Positions 7,303 to 14,602 of a DNA stretch of 64,000 nt are shown here, one piece after another. Every line of letters begins with the position of its first letter. Position 1 is the first letter of the stretch. The notes under the pieces were generated by a model that was not told where the DNA came from, ran no database searches, and saw only the letters and a program-made list of their open reading frames with translations. This DNA is from WTFV01 sp965203525 (GTDB lineage: Bacteria; Acidobacteriota; Vicinamibacteria; Vicinamibacterales; UBA8438): positions 3,348,001-3,412,000 of the forward strand of contig OZ241898.1 of assembly GCA_965203525.1 (NCBI GenBank), read 5' to 3'. Made by a program: the position numbers and the translations under genes.

Positions 7303-8631
7303 TCACCGGCCGAGGTCGACCGCCAGCAGCGTGTCTTCGTTCCGCACGTAGAACCGGCCGCCGGCCAGCGCCGGATAGGCCCGCACCGTGCCGCGGAGCA
7401 GCCGCGCGCGGGCGAGCGGCGTGAACGCCTCCGGCGACGCCTCGGCGAGCACCAGTTCGCCGGACTCGCGCATGACGACGAGCAGATCGCCGGCCAGCAG
7501 CACGCTTCCGGCGCCGAATCGAGGCACGTCCCAGGCGACCTCTCCGGTCTCGAGCGCCACCGCCCGCAGGCTCGGCCCGTACTCCTGGCGCCCGTGGTAG
7601 CCGTAGAGGTGGCCGTCCCGGTGCACGCTGGTCGCGTAGTGGTTCGACATCACGTCGTCCGACGCCCACAGCTCGTCGAGCCCGGAGCCGGCGACCCGGA
7701 ACAGACCGGCGCCGGTGCCGTACTGCGCCGAGACGAAGACGAGGTCGCCGACGACGAGCGGCGTCGCCGCGTTGACCGAGGCGCGGATGCGGGCCCGCCA
7801 GCCGCGGCGAAACCGCTCCCGGCCGCTGGCCGGATCGAGGCTCACGAGGTTGTCGCGCGTGAAGAACAGCGCGTGCCGGACGCCGTCGAACGTGGCCCCC
7901 ACCGGCGACGAGTAGCTCGCCTCTTCGCCGGCCGCGGACCACAGCACCGCGCCCGAATCGGCGTCGAAGGCCACGATGCCGTCGTCCGGCCCCCCGACGT
8001 TGACGATCACGCGCCCGTCCTCGACCAGCGGCGAGCCGGCCGCGCCGAAGAACGCCTTGCGGAAGCGGAAGCGCGCGCGCGTGTCGACGCTCCAGACACC
8101 GGACCCGGTGTCCGGATCGACGGCGTGCAACTGCCCCTGCGCGCCGAACGTGAACACCCGGCCGCCGGCTGCGACCGGCGCCGAGCGCGGTCCTTCGTCG
8201 AACCCGAAGTCGTCGCGGTAGGTCGTCGGATAGTCGTACCGCCAGAGCGCGGAACCGGTCTCGGCGTCGAGCGCCTCGAGCACCTCGCGGCCGCGCACTC
8301 GATGGAAGAGCAGCAGGCGGCCGTCCGCGACGACGGGCCCCGCGAAACCTTCGCCGACCGGACGGCGCCAGAGCACCCGCGGCGCCCCGCCGGGCCAGGA
8401 GCGGGCCAGCGGAGGCCCGAGGTAGCGGCCGTCCCGCCCCGGGCCGAGAAAGTGCGGCCAGTCCTGCGCGCCGAGGGTCGCTCCCGCGGCGAGCAGCAGA
8501 ACCGATGCCGTCAGGGCGCGTGGGCGAAGTGGTCCGGTCACTCCCGCGACGAGCGGCAGAACCGCTCCGACGCCCGCGCTCCGCCCGCGTTTCGCCGCCG
8601 CGTCCCGGCGCGGCCCCCCGCCAGCCATCAT
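7303..8631 (-). CDS. Secreted PQQ-like (outer membrane BamB-type) beta-propeller protein
   Basis: 442 residues from ATG 8631 (ATGATG preceded by GGAGGG). After a basic N terminus and signal peptide (about 37-57, LTASVLLLAAGATLGAQ) the chain is a repeat of tryptophan-docking blades: LWRRPVGEGFAGPVVADGRL, SALWRYDYPTTY, GVWSVDTRAR, AVLWSAAGEEASYSSPVGA. This is the PQQ_2 propeller seen in alcohol dehydrogenase-like and BamB-like proteins. No PQQ/calcium ligands or heme motif are visible, so enzymatic activity is doubtful. It is divergent from a second propeller gene and shares a 261-bp promoter region with it. Confidence 0.85.
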   Translation of the reverse strand: MMAGGGPRRDAAAKRGRSAGVGAVLPLVAGVTGPLRPRALTASVLLLAAGATLGAQDWPHFLGPGRDGRYLGPPLARSWPGGAPRVLWRRPVGEGFAGPVVADGRLLLFHRVRGREVLEALDAETGSALWRYDYPTTYRDDFGFDEGPRSAPVAAGGRVFTFGAQGQLHAVDPDTGSGVWSVDTRARFRFRKAFFGAAGSPLVEDGRVIVNVGGPDDGIVAFDADSGAVLWSAAGEEASYSSPVGATFDGVRHALFFTRDNLVSLDPASGRERFRRGWRARIRASVNAATPLVVGDLVFVSAQYGTGAGLFRVAGSGLDELWASDDVMSNHYATSVHRDGHLYGYHGRQEYGPSLRAVALETGEVAWDVPRFGAGSVLLAGDLLVVMRESGELVLAEASPEAFTPLARARLLRGTVRAYPALAGGRFYVRNEDTLLAVDLGR

Positions 8632-8705
8632 CGTCCCTCCCGGCCCCCGCCTTCCGCCGCCCGCGACACGCTGCCGCCCGGCTTCCGGGCGGGCGTCGAT
8701 TGTCG

Positions 8706-8711
8706 ATTATA
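8706..8711 (-). promoter_or_regulatory. -10 box for the leftward propeller gene
   Basis: A perfect TATAAT on the minus strand, 75 bases ahead of the ATG at 8631. No clear -35 element 17 bp upstream. Confidence 0.35.
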
Positions 8712-8789
8712 GCCGCGCCCGCGCGGGCGCCCGGCGGCCCGGCCCGCCGGGTCGTCCAGGCCCGCCCGAACGGACGAAACCGCCGCGCG

Positions 8790-8795
8790 TATAAT
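8790..8795 (+). promoter_or_regulatory. -10 box for the rightward propeller gene
   Basis: A perfect TATAAT on the plus strand, 98 bases ahead of the ATG at 8893, in the same divergent interval. The -35 region is poor. Confidence 0.4.
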
Positions 8796-8892
8796 GCGGG
8801 CTGCGCCGTGGCCGCGGCCGGCACGGCACGCCGGACGGCGCCCCGCGGGCGATGCCGGGGGCGATCGCGCACGCTGTCTCCGAGGAGGGGGC

Positions 8893-10182
8893 ATGAAGGC
8901 TCATCGTCGGTTTGCATTCGTCGTCGTTCCGGTCCTCGGCGCGCTCGCCGTCGGCACGCCGATCGGCCACGCGCAGGCGCCGGCCGTCGGGATGATTCCG
9001 GTCACCGGCGAAGGGGCGCGGTACTGGCCCCGCTGGCGCGGTCCGTCCGGCCAGGGTCTCGTCGCCGGCTCCGGGTACCCGGACCGCTGGAGCGCCACCG
9101 ACAACGTCGTCTGGCGCACGCCCGTGCCGGGACGCGGCAACTCGTCTCCCGTCGTCTGGGGCGACCACGTTTTCCTGACCGCGGGCCGCGACCGGGGCCG
9201 CCGGCTGTACGTCCTGGCCTACCGGCGCAGCGACGGGGCGCTGCGCTGGGAGACCGAGGTGGCGCCGGGCCCGCCGGAGGCGGCGCACCAGAAGAACGGA
9301 CCGGCGTCGGCCACTCCGACCACCGACGGCGAGCGGGTGTACGTCTCGCTGGGCAGCCGGGGACTGGCCGCGCTCGACTTCGACGGCGAGGTGTTGTGGC
9401 ACACCGAGGTGGGGCGCATCGCCAACTACCACGGGCCGGCGGGCTCGCCGCTGCTCTACCGCGACAAGCTCGTCATCTACCAGGATCAGCGGGGCGGCGG
9501 TTTCGTCGCCGCCTACGACACGGCCACCGGCGAACAGGTCTGGCGGACCTCCCGCGGCCAGAGCGTCGGGTGGGGATCGCCCGTGGCGATCCGGGTCGGC
9601 GACCACGACGAGCTCGTCGTCAGCAGCCAGCGGACGGTCAACGCCTACGACCCGGACACGGGGCGGGAGCTGTGGCGCTGCGGCGGGAACAACTTCGAGG
9701 TCATCCCGACGCCGGTGGTCGAGGCGGGGCTGGTCTTCTGCACGTCGGGACGCGCCGGGCCGACGCTGGCGATCCGGCCGGGAGGACGAGGCGACGTCAC
9801 CGACACGCACGTCGCGTGGTCCACGTCACGCGGCTCGCCGTTCGTCCCCTCGCCGCTCGCCGCCGACGGGTACCTCTACACCATCAACGACATGGTGAGC
9901 ATCGTCACCTGCTTCCGGGCCGCCACCGGCGAGGTGCTGTGGCAGGCACGCCTCGGCCGCGCGGTCCGCGAAGGGTTTTCGGCCTCGCCGGTGCTGGTGG
10001 ACGGCAAGGTGTTCTTCACCAGCGACGAGGGGGTCACGTTCGTGCTGCGAGCCGGGCCGGAATTCGATCTGCTCCATACGAACGACGTAGGCGCCCGGAC
10101 CTTCGCGTCGCCGGCGCTGGTCGACGGAAGGTGGTACATCCGGACCGAGGACGAGCTGCTCGCCATCGGCGACGCACCGTGA
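8893..10182 (+). CDS. Secreted PQQ-like beta-propeller protein
   Basis: 429 residues from ATG 8893, preceded by GAGGAGGGG. Signal peptide 1-28 (FAFVVVPVLGALAVGTPIGH AQ). The motif YWPRWRGPSGQGLVAGSGYP is typical of secreted PQQ_2 propellers of Planctomycetes and Acidobacteria. Blades follow with the W-docking signature: VVWRTPVPGRGNSSPVVWGD, ALRWETEVAPG, VLWHTEVGRIANYHGPAGSP, QVWRTSRGQSVGWGSPVA and VLWQARLGRAVREGFSASPV. Residues for quinone binding are not evident. It is distantly paralogous to the divergent gene at 7303-8631. Likely extracytoplasmic; function unknown. Confidence 0.86.
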   Translation: MKAHRRFAFVVVPVLGALAVGTPIGHAQAPAVGMIPVTGEGARYWPRWRGPSGQGLVAGSGYPDRWSATDNVVWRTPVPGRGNSSPVVWGDHVFLTAGRDRGRRLYVLAYRRSDGALRWETEVAPGPPEAAHQKNGPASATPTTDGERVYVSLGSRGLAALDFDGEVLWHTEVGRIANYHGPAGSPLLYRDKLVIYQDQRGGGFVAAYDTATGEQVWRTSRGQSVGWGSPVAIRVGDHDELVVSSQRTVNAYDPDTGRELWRCGGNNFEVIPTPVVEAGLVFCTSGRAGPTLAIRPGGRGDVTDTHVAWSTSRGSPFVPSPLAADGYLYTINDMVSIVTCFRAATGEVLWQARLGRAVREGFSASPVLVDGKVFFTSDEGVTFVLRAGPEFDLLHTNDVGARTFASPALVDGRWYIRTEDELLAIGDAP

Positions 10183-10207
10183 GGGCGGCGCCGCGCGGAG
10201 CGGGCAG

Positions 10208-10422
10208 AACGCGGCGGGAGGGCGCACCACCACGGATCGGGCAGCGGCGCATCGGGGGGTGGTGATCCGGACCGCGGCGGGAGGCGACGCACCGCCACGG
10301 TCCCGCGGCCCGGCCGGCCGGAGTCGTTCAGAAGATCGCCAGCGGGTTCAGCGGCGCGCGCACCGCCACGGTCCCGCGATCCGGCCGGCCGGAATCGCTC
10401 AGAAGATCGCCAGCGGGTTCAA
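10208..10422. repeat. Duplicated 3' end of the cyclase gene (62 bp twice, offset 71 bp)
   Basis: 10290-10351 and 10361-10422 are near-identical over 62 bp, with 4 mismatches. The right copy holds the last codons and the stop of the cyclase gene plus downstream sequence. The left copy re-encodes the same LNPLAIF-stop downstream of the true stop. A degraded third unit begins near 10208. Confidence 0.85.
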
Positions 10423-11403
10423 GGGTGACCCGGTCCCGCCTTCGACCGCCAGCGGCGCCGCCACCAGCAGGAACTCCCAGCGGCCCTGGCGGGCCGCCTC
10501 GGCGGCCAGCGCTTCGAGATCGAGGTTGTCGAACAACGGCATGCCCATCGCCACGATCGTCAACTGGTGGATCGGCTGCGTCACGCCTTCGACGCCCGAC
10601 GGCAGCACGTCGTTGGTGCCGTCGGCGCCGAGCATGGCGACGCCCCGCTCGCGGAGCCACGGCGCGACCGAGGCGTGGAGTCCGGCCGCCTCGCGGTTCA
10701 TCTCCCACGGTCCGTGCTCGGCCCGGCGGGCCCATCTCCCGGTCCGGACGAACAGCACGTCGCCGCTCTCCACCCGCAGGCGCGCCTCGCGCTCCCAGGC
10801 TTCGAGGTCCTCGACGCGGATCGGCGTGCCGGGCTCGAGGTAGTCGACGCCCTTCAGGCGCGGAACGTCCATCAGGATCCCGCGGCTGACGATCCCCTGC
10901 TTGTAGTTGGCGACCCCCAGCCGGGCGCAGCCTTCCTCGGTCACCTCGTCGGCGCGGACGTAGCCGTTGTACAGCGACCCCTCGTGCATCATGTGGCAAA
11001 GCGAGTCCATGTGCGAGTGGGCGTAGCCGTGATAGGCGAACGTGTAGCGGTCGCTGCGGAAGGGACCGGGACGGTCGGGGCCGAGCATCTCGTAGCCGAC
11101 CGGCGAAGTGGCTTCGACGTCGGGCTCGGTCAGGTAGGTGTGCGACAGCGAGACCGAGACGCCGGCCGTGGCCAGGGCCAGCGCGCCGCGGCGCTTCTCC
11201 GGGGTCACGAGGTTGAGCGTGCCCAGCTCGTCGTCGCCGCCCCAGCGGCCCCAGTTCGAGAGCTCGGTCATCCAGCCGGCGATCGTCTCCGCCGTGACCG
11301 CGTCCGGCCCCTGCGCTCCAAGCGGCGCCGCCGCGGGCCATGCTCCCAGCAGCCCGCCGACGATCGCGGCCGCGCCGATCCGCCACCCGGTGGTCCTCTT
11401 CAT
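10399..11403 (-). CDS. Secreted cyclase family protein (kynurenine formamidase-like)
   Basis: 334 residues from ATG 11403 (GGAGGAG upstream). Signal peptide 1-31 ending in PLGAQ. The cyclase/KynB-like fold carries its metal-binding motif as HGYAHSHMDSLCHMM (about residues 125-139), equivalent to the family HxGTHxDxxxH. A later DVLFVRTGRWARR and GMPLFDNLDL complete the family pattern. Relatives hydrolyse N-formylkynurenine, isatin or cyclic substrates, or catalyse polyketide cyclisation. Export of such an enzyme is common in Acidobacteria-like genomes. No pathway partner is next to it, so the substrate is open. Its 3' end is duplicated downstream. Confidence 0.86.
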   Translation of the reverse strand: MKRTTGWRIGAAAIVGGLLGAWPAAAPLGAQGPDAVTAETIAGWMTELSNWGRWGGDDELGTLNLVTPEKRRGALALATAGVSVSLSHTYLTEPDVEATSPVGYEMLGPDRPGPFRSDRYTFAYHGYAHSHMDSLCHMMHEGSLYNGYVRADEVTEEGCARLGVANYKQGIVSRGILMDVPRLKGVDYLEPGTPIRVEDLEAWEREARLRVESGDVLFVRTGRWARRAEHGPWEMNREAAGLHASVAPWLRERGVAMLGADGTNDVLPSGVEGVTQPIHQLTIVAMGMPLFDNLDLEALAAEAARQGRWEFLLVAAPLAVEGGTGSPLNPLAIF

Positions 11404-11508
11404 TGCTCTGCTCCTCCAGCCCCGTCGAACGGAATCCCGCGGACGCCCGCCGTCTGCCGCCGCATCGGATTCTACACCCCGCGTATGCTCCCGCGGGTCG
11501 GCGGCCCC

Positions 11509-11668
11509 GTGGCGGCAAAGCCCGCGACAAGTCCCGCCGCAATCCCCTGCCCTGCCTCGCGTGGCGGCAAGCCAGCGGCAAGTCCCCGCCGTGATCGGGC
11601 GCAGACGCGGCTCCCGGTCCCGGCCGCCCGCGAAGCCGAAGGACGAGCGGCAAGTCCCGGCGCAATCT
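11509..11668. repeat. Imperfect repeats ahead of the amidase gene
   Basis: Related ~35-bp units lie at 11509-11544 and 11561-11595, with a shorter one at 11647-11668. All share GCGGCAAGTCCC-like cores. They fill most of the 290-bp gap between the divergent cyclase and amidase genes, in which no other gene is seen. Confidence 0.65.
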
Positions 11669-11693
11669 GGCGCGGACGTAGTAGCTTACGGCG

Positions 11694-13136
11694 ATGCATT
11701 CCTCTTCCGACCTCTGCGCCTGGCCGGCGACGGAGCTGGCCCGCGCGATAGCCGCCCGCGCGATCTCGGCGGTGGAGGTGATGGACGCCCACCTCGCCCG
11801 CATCGACCGCGTGAACCCGGCCGTCAACGCCGTCGTCACGCTGCTGCCCGACGCGGCGCGCCGCGGGGCGGAGGAGGCCGACGCCGCCGTCGCGCGCGGC
11901 GACGCGCTCGGACCGCTGCACGGGCTGCCGGTGGCCCACAAGGACCTCACCTGGACGAAGGGGATCCGGACCACCTTCGGATGCCGGGCGTTCGAGCGCT
12001 TCGTCCCCGACGAAGACGCGCTGATCGTCGAGCGGCTGCGCGCGGCCGGGGCGATCACCATCGGCAAGACCAACACCCCGGAGCTCGGCGCGGGCTCCCA
12101 GACGTTCAACGCGGTGTTCGGCGCCACGCGCAACCCCTACGACACGACGAAGACGTGCGGCGGCAGCAGCGGCGGCGCGGCGGTGGCGCTCGCCACCGGG
12201 ATGGCGCCGATCGCCGACGGCAGCGACCTCGGCGGCTCGCTGCGCAACCCGGCGAGCTTCTGCAACGTGGTCGGCTTCCGCCCCTCGCCGGGGCGGGTGC
12301 CGATCTGGCCCAGCCAGGCCGCCTGGTTTCCAATGGGCGTGCAGGGACCGATGGCGCGCAACGTGACCGACGCCGCCCTCCTGCTGAGCGCCGTCGCCGG
12401 CCCGGACCCGCGGGCGCCGATCTCGCTCCCGGAGCCGGGGACGGTCTTCCGCCCGCCACTGACTCATGCCGGCGGCGGCGCGGCCGTCGCCTGGAGCCGG
12501 AATCTGGGGGGGCTGCCCGTCGATCCGCGGGTGACGGCCGTCCTCGACGCCGAACGCGGAACGTTCGAACGCCTCGGCTGCGCGGTGGAGGACGCCGAGC
12601 CGGACATGAGCGGCGCCGACGAGGTGTTCCGGGTGTGGCGCGCCTGGTACTTCGAGCTCTGCCACGGCACGCTGCTCGACGAGCACCGCGAGGTCCTGAA
12701 GGAGACGGTGGTCTGGAACATAGAAGAAGGACGGCGGCTTGCCGGCCCGCGCCTCGGCGCGTCGATGCGCGCCTGGAGCGCGCTGCTCGACCGGGTGCGC
12801 CGCTTCCTGGAACGCTACGAGTTCCTCGTGCTCCCGGTCAGCCAGGTGCCGCCGTTCGACGTCGATCAGCCGTACGTCACCGAGATCGACGGCGTGCGGA
12901 TGGAGACCTACCTCGACTGGATGCGCTCCTGCTCCTGGATCTCGGTGCTCGGCCTCCCGGCGATCTCCGTCCCCTGCGGCTTCACGGACGACGGCCTGCC
13001 GGTGGGCCTGCAGATCGTCGGCCGCCAGCACGGCGACCTCCGCGTGCTGCAGCTCGCGCACGCCTTCGAGCAGCGCAACCGGGCCGGTCTGCGCCGCCCG
13101 CCGATCGACGAACTCGAACGGAGCGCCGGCCGCTGA
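11694..13136 (+). CDS. Amidase (amidase-signature family)
   Basis: 480 residues from ATG 11694. The Ser-cisSer-Lys triad of the amidase-signature family is complete: Lys83 in VAHKDLTW, cis-Ser158 in CGGSSGGAAVA and nucleophile Ser182 in GSDLGGSLRNP. These enzymes hydrolyse carboxamides to acids and ammonia. No signal peptide, so it is cytoplasmic. Not GatA: the chain lacks the GatA C-terminal pattern and no gatB/gatC is nearby. It stands as a single gene, and convergent genes of the PIN cassette begin 75 bases downstream. Confidence 0.92.
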   Translation: MHSSSDLCAWPATELARAIAARAISAVEVMDAHLARIDRVNPAVNAVVTLLPDAARRGAEEADAAVARGDALGPLHGLPVAHKDLTWTKGIRTTFGCRAFERFVPDEDALIVERLRAAGAITIGKTNTPELGAGSQTFNAVFGATRNPYDTTKTCGGSSGGAAVALATGMAPIADGSDLGGSLRNPASFCNVVGFRPSPGRVPIWPSQAAWFPMGVQGPMARNVTDAALLLSAVAGPDPRAPISLPEPGTVFRPPLTHAGGGAAVAWSRNLGGLPVDPRVTAVLDAERGTFERLGCAVEDAEPDMSGADEVFRVWRAWYFELCHGTLLDEHREVLKETVVWNIEEGRRLAGPRLGASMRAWSALLDRVRRFLERYEFLVLPVSQVPPFDVDQPYVTEIDGVRMETYLDWMRSCSWISVLGLPAISVPCGFTDDGLPVGLQIVGRQHGDLRVLQLAHAFEQRNRAGLRRPPIDELERSAGR

Positions 13137-13210
13137 ACGCGCCGCGCGGCCGGACGGCCGACCGCGCCGGCCGCTCGGTGTCGGCCCGCGTGCCGTTCTG
13201 ACCTCCGGCG

Positions 13211-13636
13211 TCACAGCACGGAAGCGTCGAGGCCCGCGATGAACCGGATGCCGGGCACGTCGAGCCGGGTCAGCCGCGTGTCGTTGGTCAGGAAGAGATC
13301 GACGCCGGCTGCCGCCGCGCAGGCGAGGTGAATGGCGTCCGGAGCGCTCGTCCGGTATCGCGCCCGGATGTCCGCGTAGCGCTCCGCCGCCGCCGCGTCG
13401 AACGGCAGCAATTCCACGTGCGGCGGCCGCATCGTCGTCCGAATCGTCTCGGCCAGATTCCGGTCCCCGCGTTTCAGAGCGCCGGCAAGTACTTCTCCGA
13501 TACCGAATGCGCTCGAACAGAGCCGATCGCCCCGCGCCTCCATCCTCGAGAGGATCCGATCGATCTGGTCGACGTACTCGTGACGCTCCTCGAGCCAATA
13601 GATGAAGAGCATCGCGTCCCAGTAGATCCGGGTCAT
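13211..13636 (-). CDS. PIN-domain ribonuclease toxin (VapC-like)
   Basis: 141 residues from ATG 13636. The PIN fold opens with MTRIYWDAMLFIYWLEERHE (Asp7 first acidic ligand) and continues with FGIGEVLAG. Metal ligands recur in APDAIHLACA (about residues 95-104) and LFLTNDTRLTRL (about 112-123). Such proteins cleave RNA, often initiator tRNA, and are held by a cognate antitoxin. Its ATG overlaps the stop of the upstream gene by one base (TGATG), indicating translational coupling. It is the last gene of a three-gene cassette. Confidence 0.88.
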   Translation of the reverse strand: MTRIYWDAMLFIYWLEERHEYVDQIDRILSRMEARGDRLCSSAFGIGEVLAGALKRGDRNLAETIRTTMRPPHVELLPFDAAAAERYADIRARYRTSAPDAIHLACAAAAGVDLFLTNDTRLTRLDVPGIRFIAGLDASVL

Positions 13637-14085
13637 CACTTGCAATTTGCCGGCTCGTCCGCCGCCTCGGCGCTCAGGTCGTCGCCGGCCTCGTGGAACG
13701 ACTCGCGTTCCCGCCGGAGCCATTGCTCGCCCCCGCCGAGGGCCGCGAACGTCTCCCGGCCGATGCCCCGGAGCTCCCGAACCGCATGCAGGGCCTGCCG
13801 GCCGCCGTCCGGCGCCCTGCGATCGGCAAGGCGGTAGGTGAACGTCGTCGTCGTGCTCTGCTTCGACGGCGGCCCTTCCACTTCGACCGCCAGATCTTGT
13901 TCCTTGAGGAATTTCCCGGCACGCAACGCGGAACAGACCGCCGCGGCCCGATCCGGACCGTAGCCAAGGCCTCGCAGGACGTCTCCGGCCACGACGGTGA
14001 CCGCCGCTTCGCCGCGGCGGCGCGCCGGTTCGACGTAGCGATCGACGACGTGCGATCGAATGGTGTCGGCAATGCTCATGGCCAT
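13636..14085 (-). CDS. Putative antitoxin or partner of the PIN protein, unrecognised family
   Basis: 149 residues from ATG 14085 (GGAGGAGGAG upstream); a second ATG six bases later is also possible. The N-terminal half (SIADTIRSHVVDRYVEPARR, then a VVAGDVLRGLGYGPDRAAAV stretch) looks like a small helical, possibly DNA-binding domain. The C-terminal part (about 100-149) is acidic. It has no VapB/AbrB, Phd or RHH signature, so it would be a novel type of antitoxin if it plays that role. Evidence for the role is gene order and the one-base overlap with the PIN gene. Confidence 0.68.
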   Translation of the reverse strand: MAMSIADTIRSHVVDRYVEPARRRGEAAVTVVAGDVLRGLGYGPDRAAAVCSALRAGKFLKEQDLAVEVEGPPSKQSTTTTFTYRLADRRAPDGGRQALHAVRELRGIGRETFAALGGGEQWLRRERESFHEAGDDLSAEAADEPANCK

Positions 14086-14279
14086 CGTCTCCTCCTCCGG
14101 CGGTCACGCACCGCCCGGTAACACTGCATGCACAGGTCATGATCGCGATCGGCCCGGACCCGGCCCCGGTACACGTACCTCGCCACGTGCCGGACGCACC
14201 ACGAGCATCTCCGCCGCCGCAGTGGCGGCACGCCACGACGGGCGTGCGGCACCATGACCTTCCAGGATCGTTCGCTCAT
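14076..14279 (-). CDS. Small zinc-ribbon protein (first gene of the PIN cassette)
   Basis: 67 residues from ATG 14279 (GGGAGG nine bases upstream). Two CxxC knuckles, CSWC and CMQC, are separated by 25 residues (RHVARYVYRGRVRADRDHDL lies between them), and the tail is RDRRRRRRWP. This is a Zn-ribbon with a basic end, suggesting nucleic-acid binding. It overlaps the next gene by 10 bases, so all three genes are probably translated from one mRNA. No named family is recognised. Confidence 0.6.
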   Translation of the reverse strand: MSERSWKVMVPHARRGVPPLRRRRCSWCVRHVARYVYRGRVRADRDHDLCMQCYRAVRDRRRRRRWP

Positions 14280-14602
14280 CGACAGTGCCTCCCACCCACC
14301 GGCCCGCGGTCGGTCGTCCCGGGTATCCAGATCTCCAAGGCTCGCCCGCGCATTGAGAGCCCCCTTCTTCATCTGCCGATCCGCCTGCTCACTTCGCCCC
14401 GGGCCGAACCGTGTGCGCGCCACGGCGTTCTGCCCGCCGAGTCGAGCATACCCGGGGGGCGTGTGACAGGTCAGGTCATACCCGCCTGCGTAACCTGCCG
14501 GTCCGTTCTGCTCGCCTGCCGGCCCCGCCGCCGGCGCCGTTCACGAACCGGTAGAATGGCACTCGCAGCACTCGTGACGCTGCAGCACCGCGGGAGGGTC
14601 CG
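14280..14602. other. Intergenic region without recognisable gene
   Basis: 323 bases between the divergent PIN cassette and the secreted propeller gene. A TAGAAT -10-like box sits at 14552-14557, 45 bases before the rightward ATG, without a good -35 box. The leftward promoter must lie just right of 14279. No ORF with coding character is seen. Confidence 0.5.
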
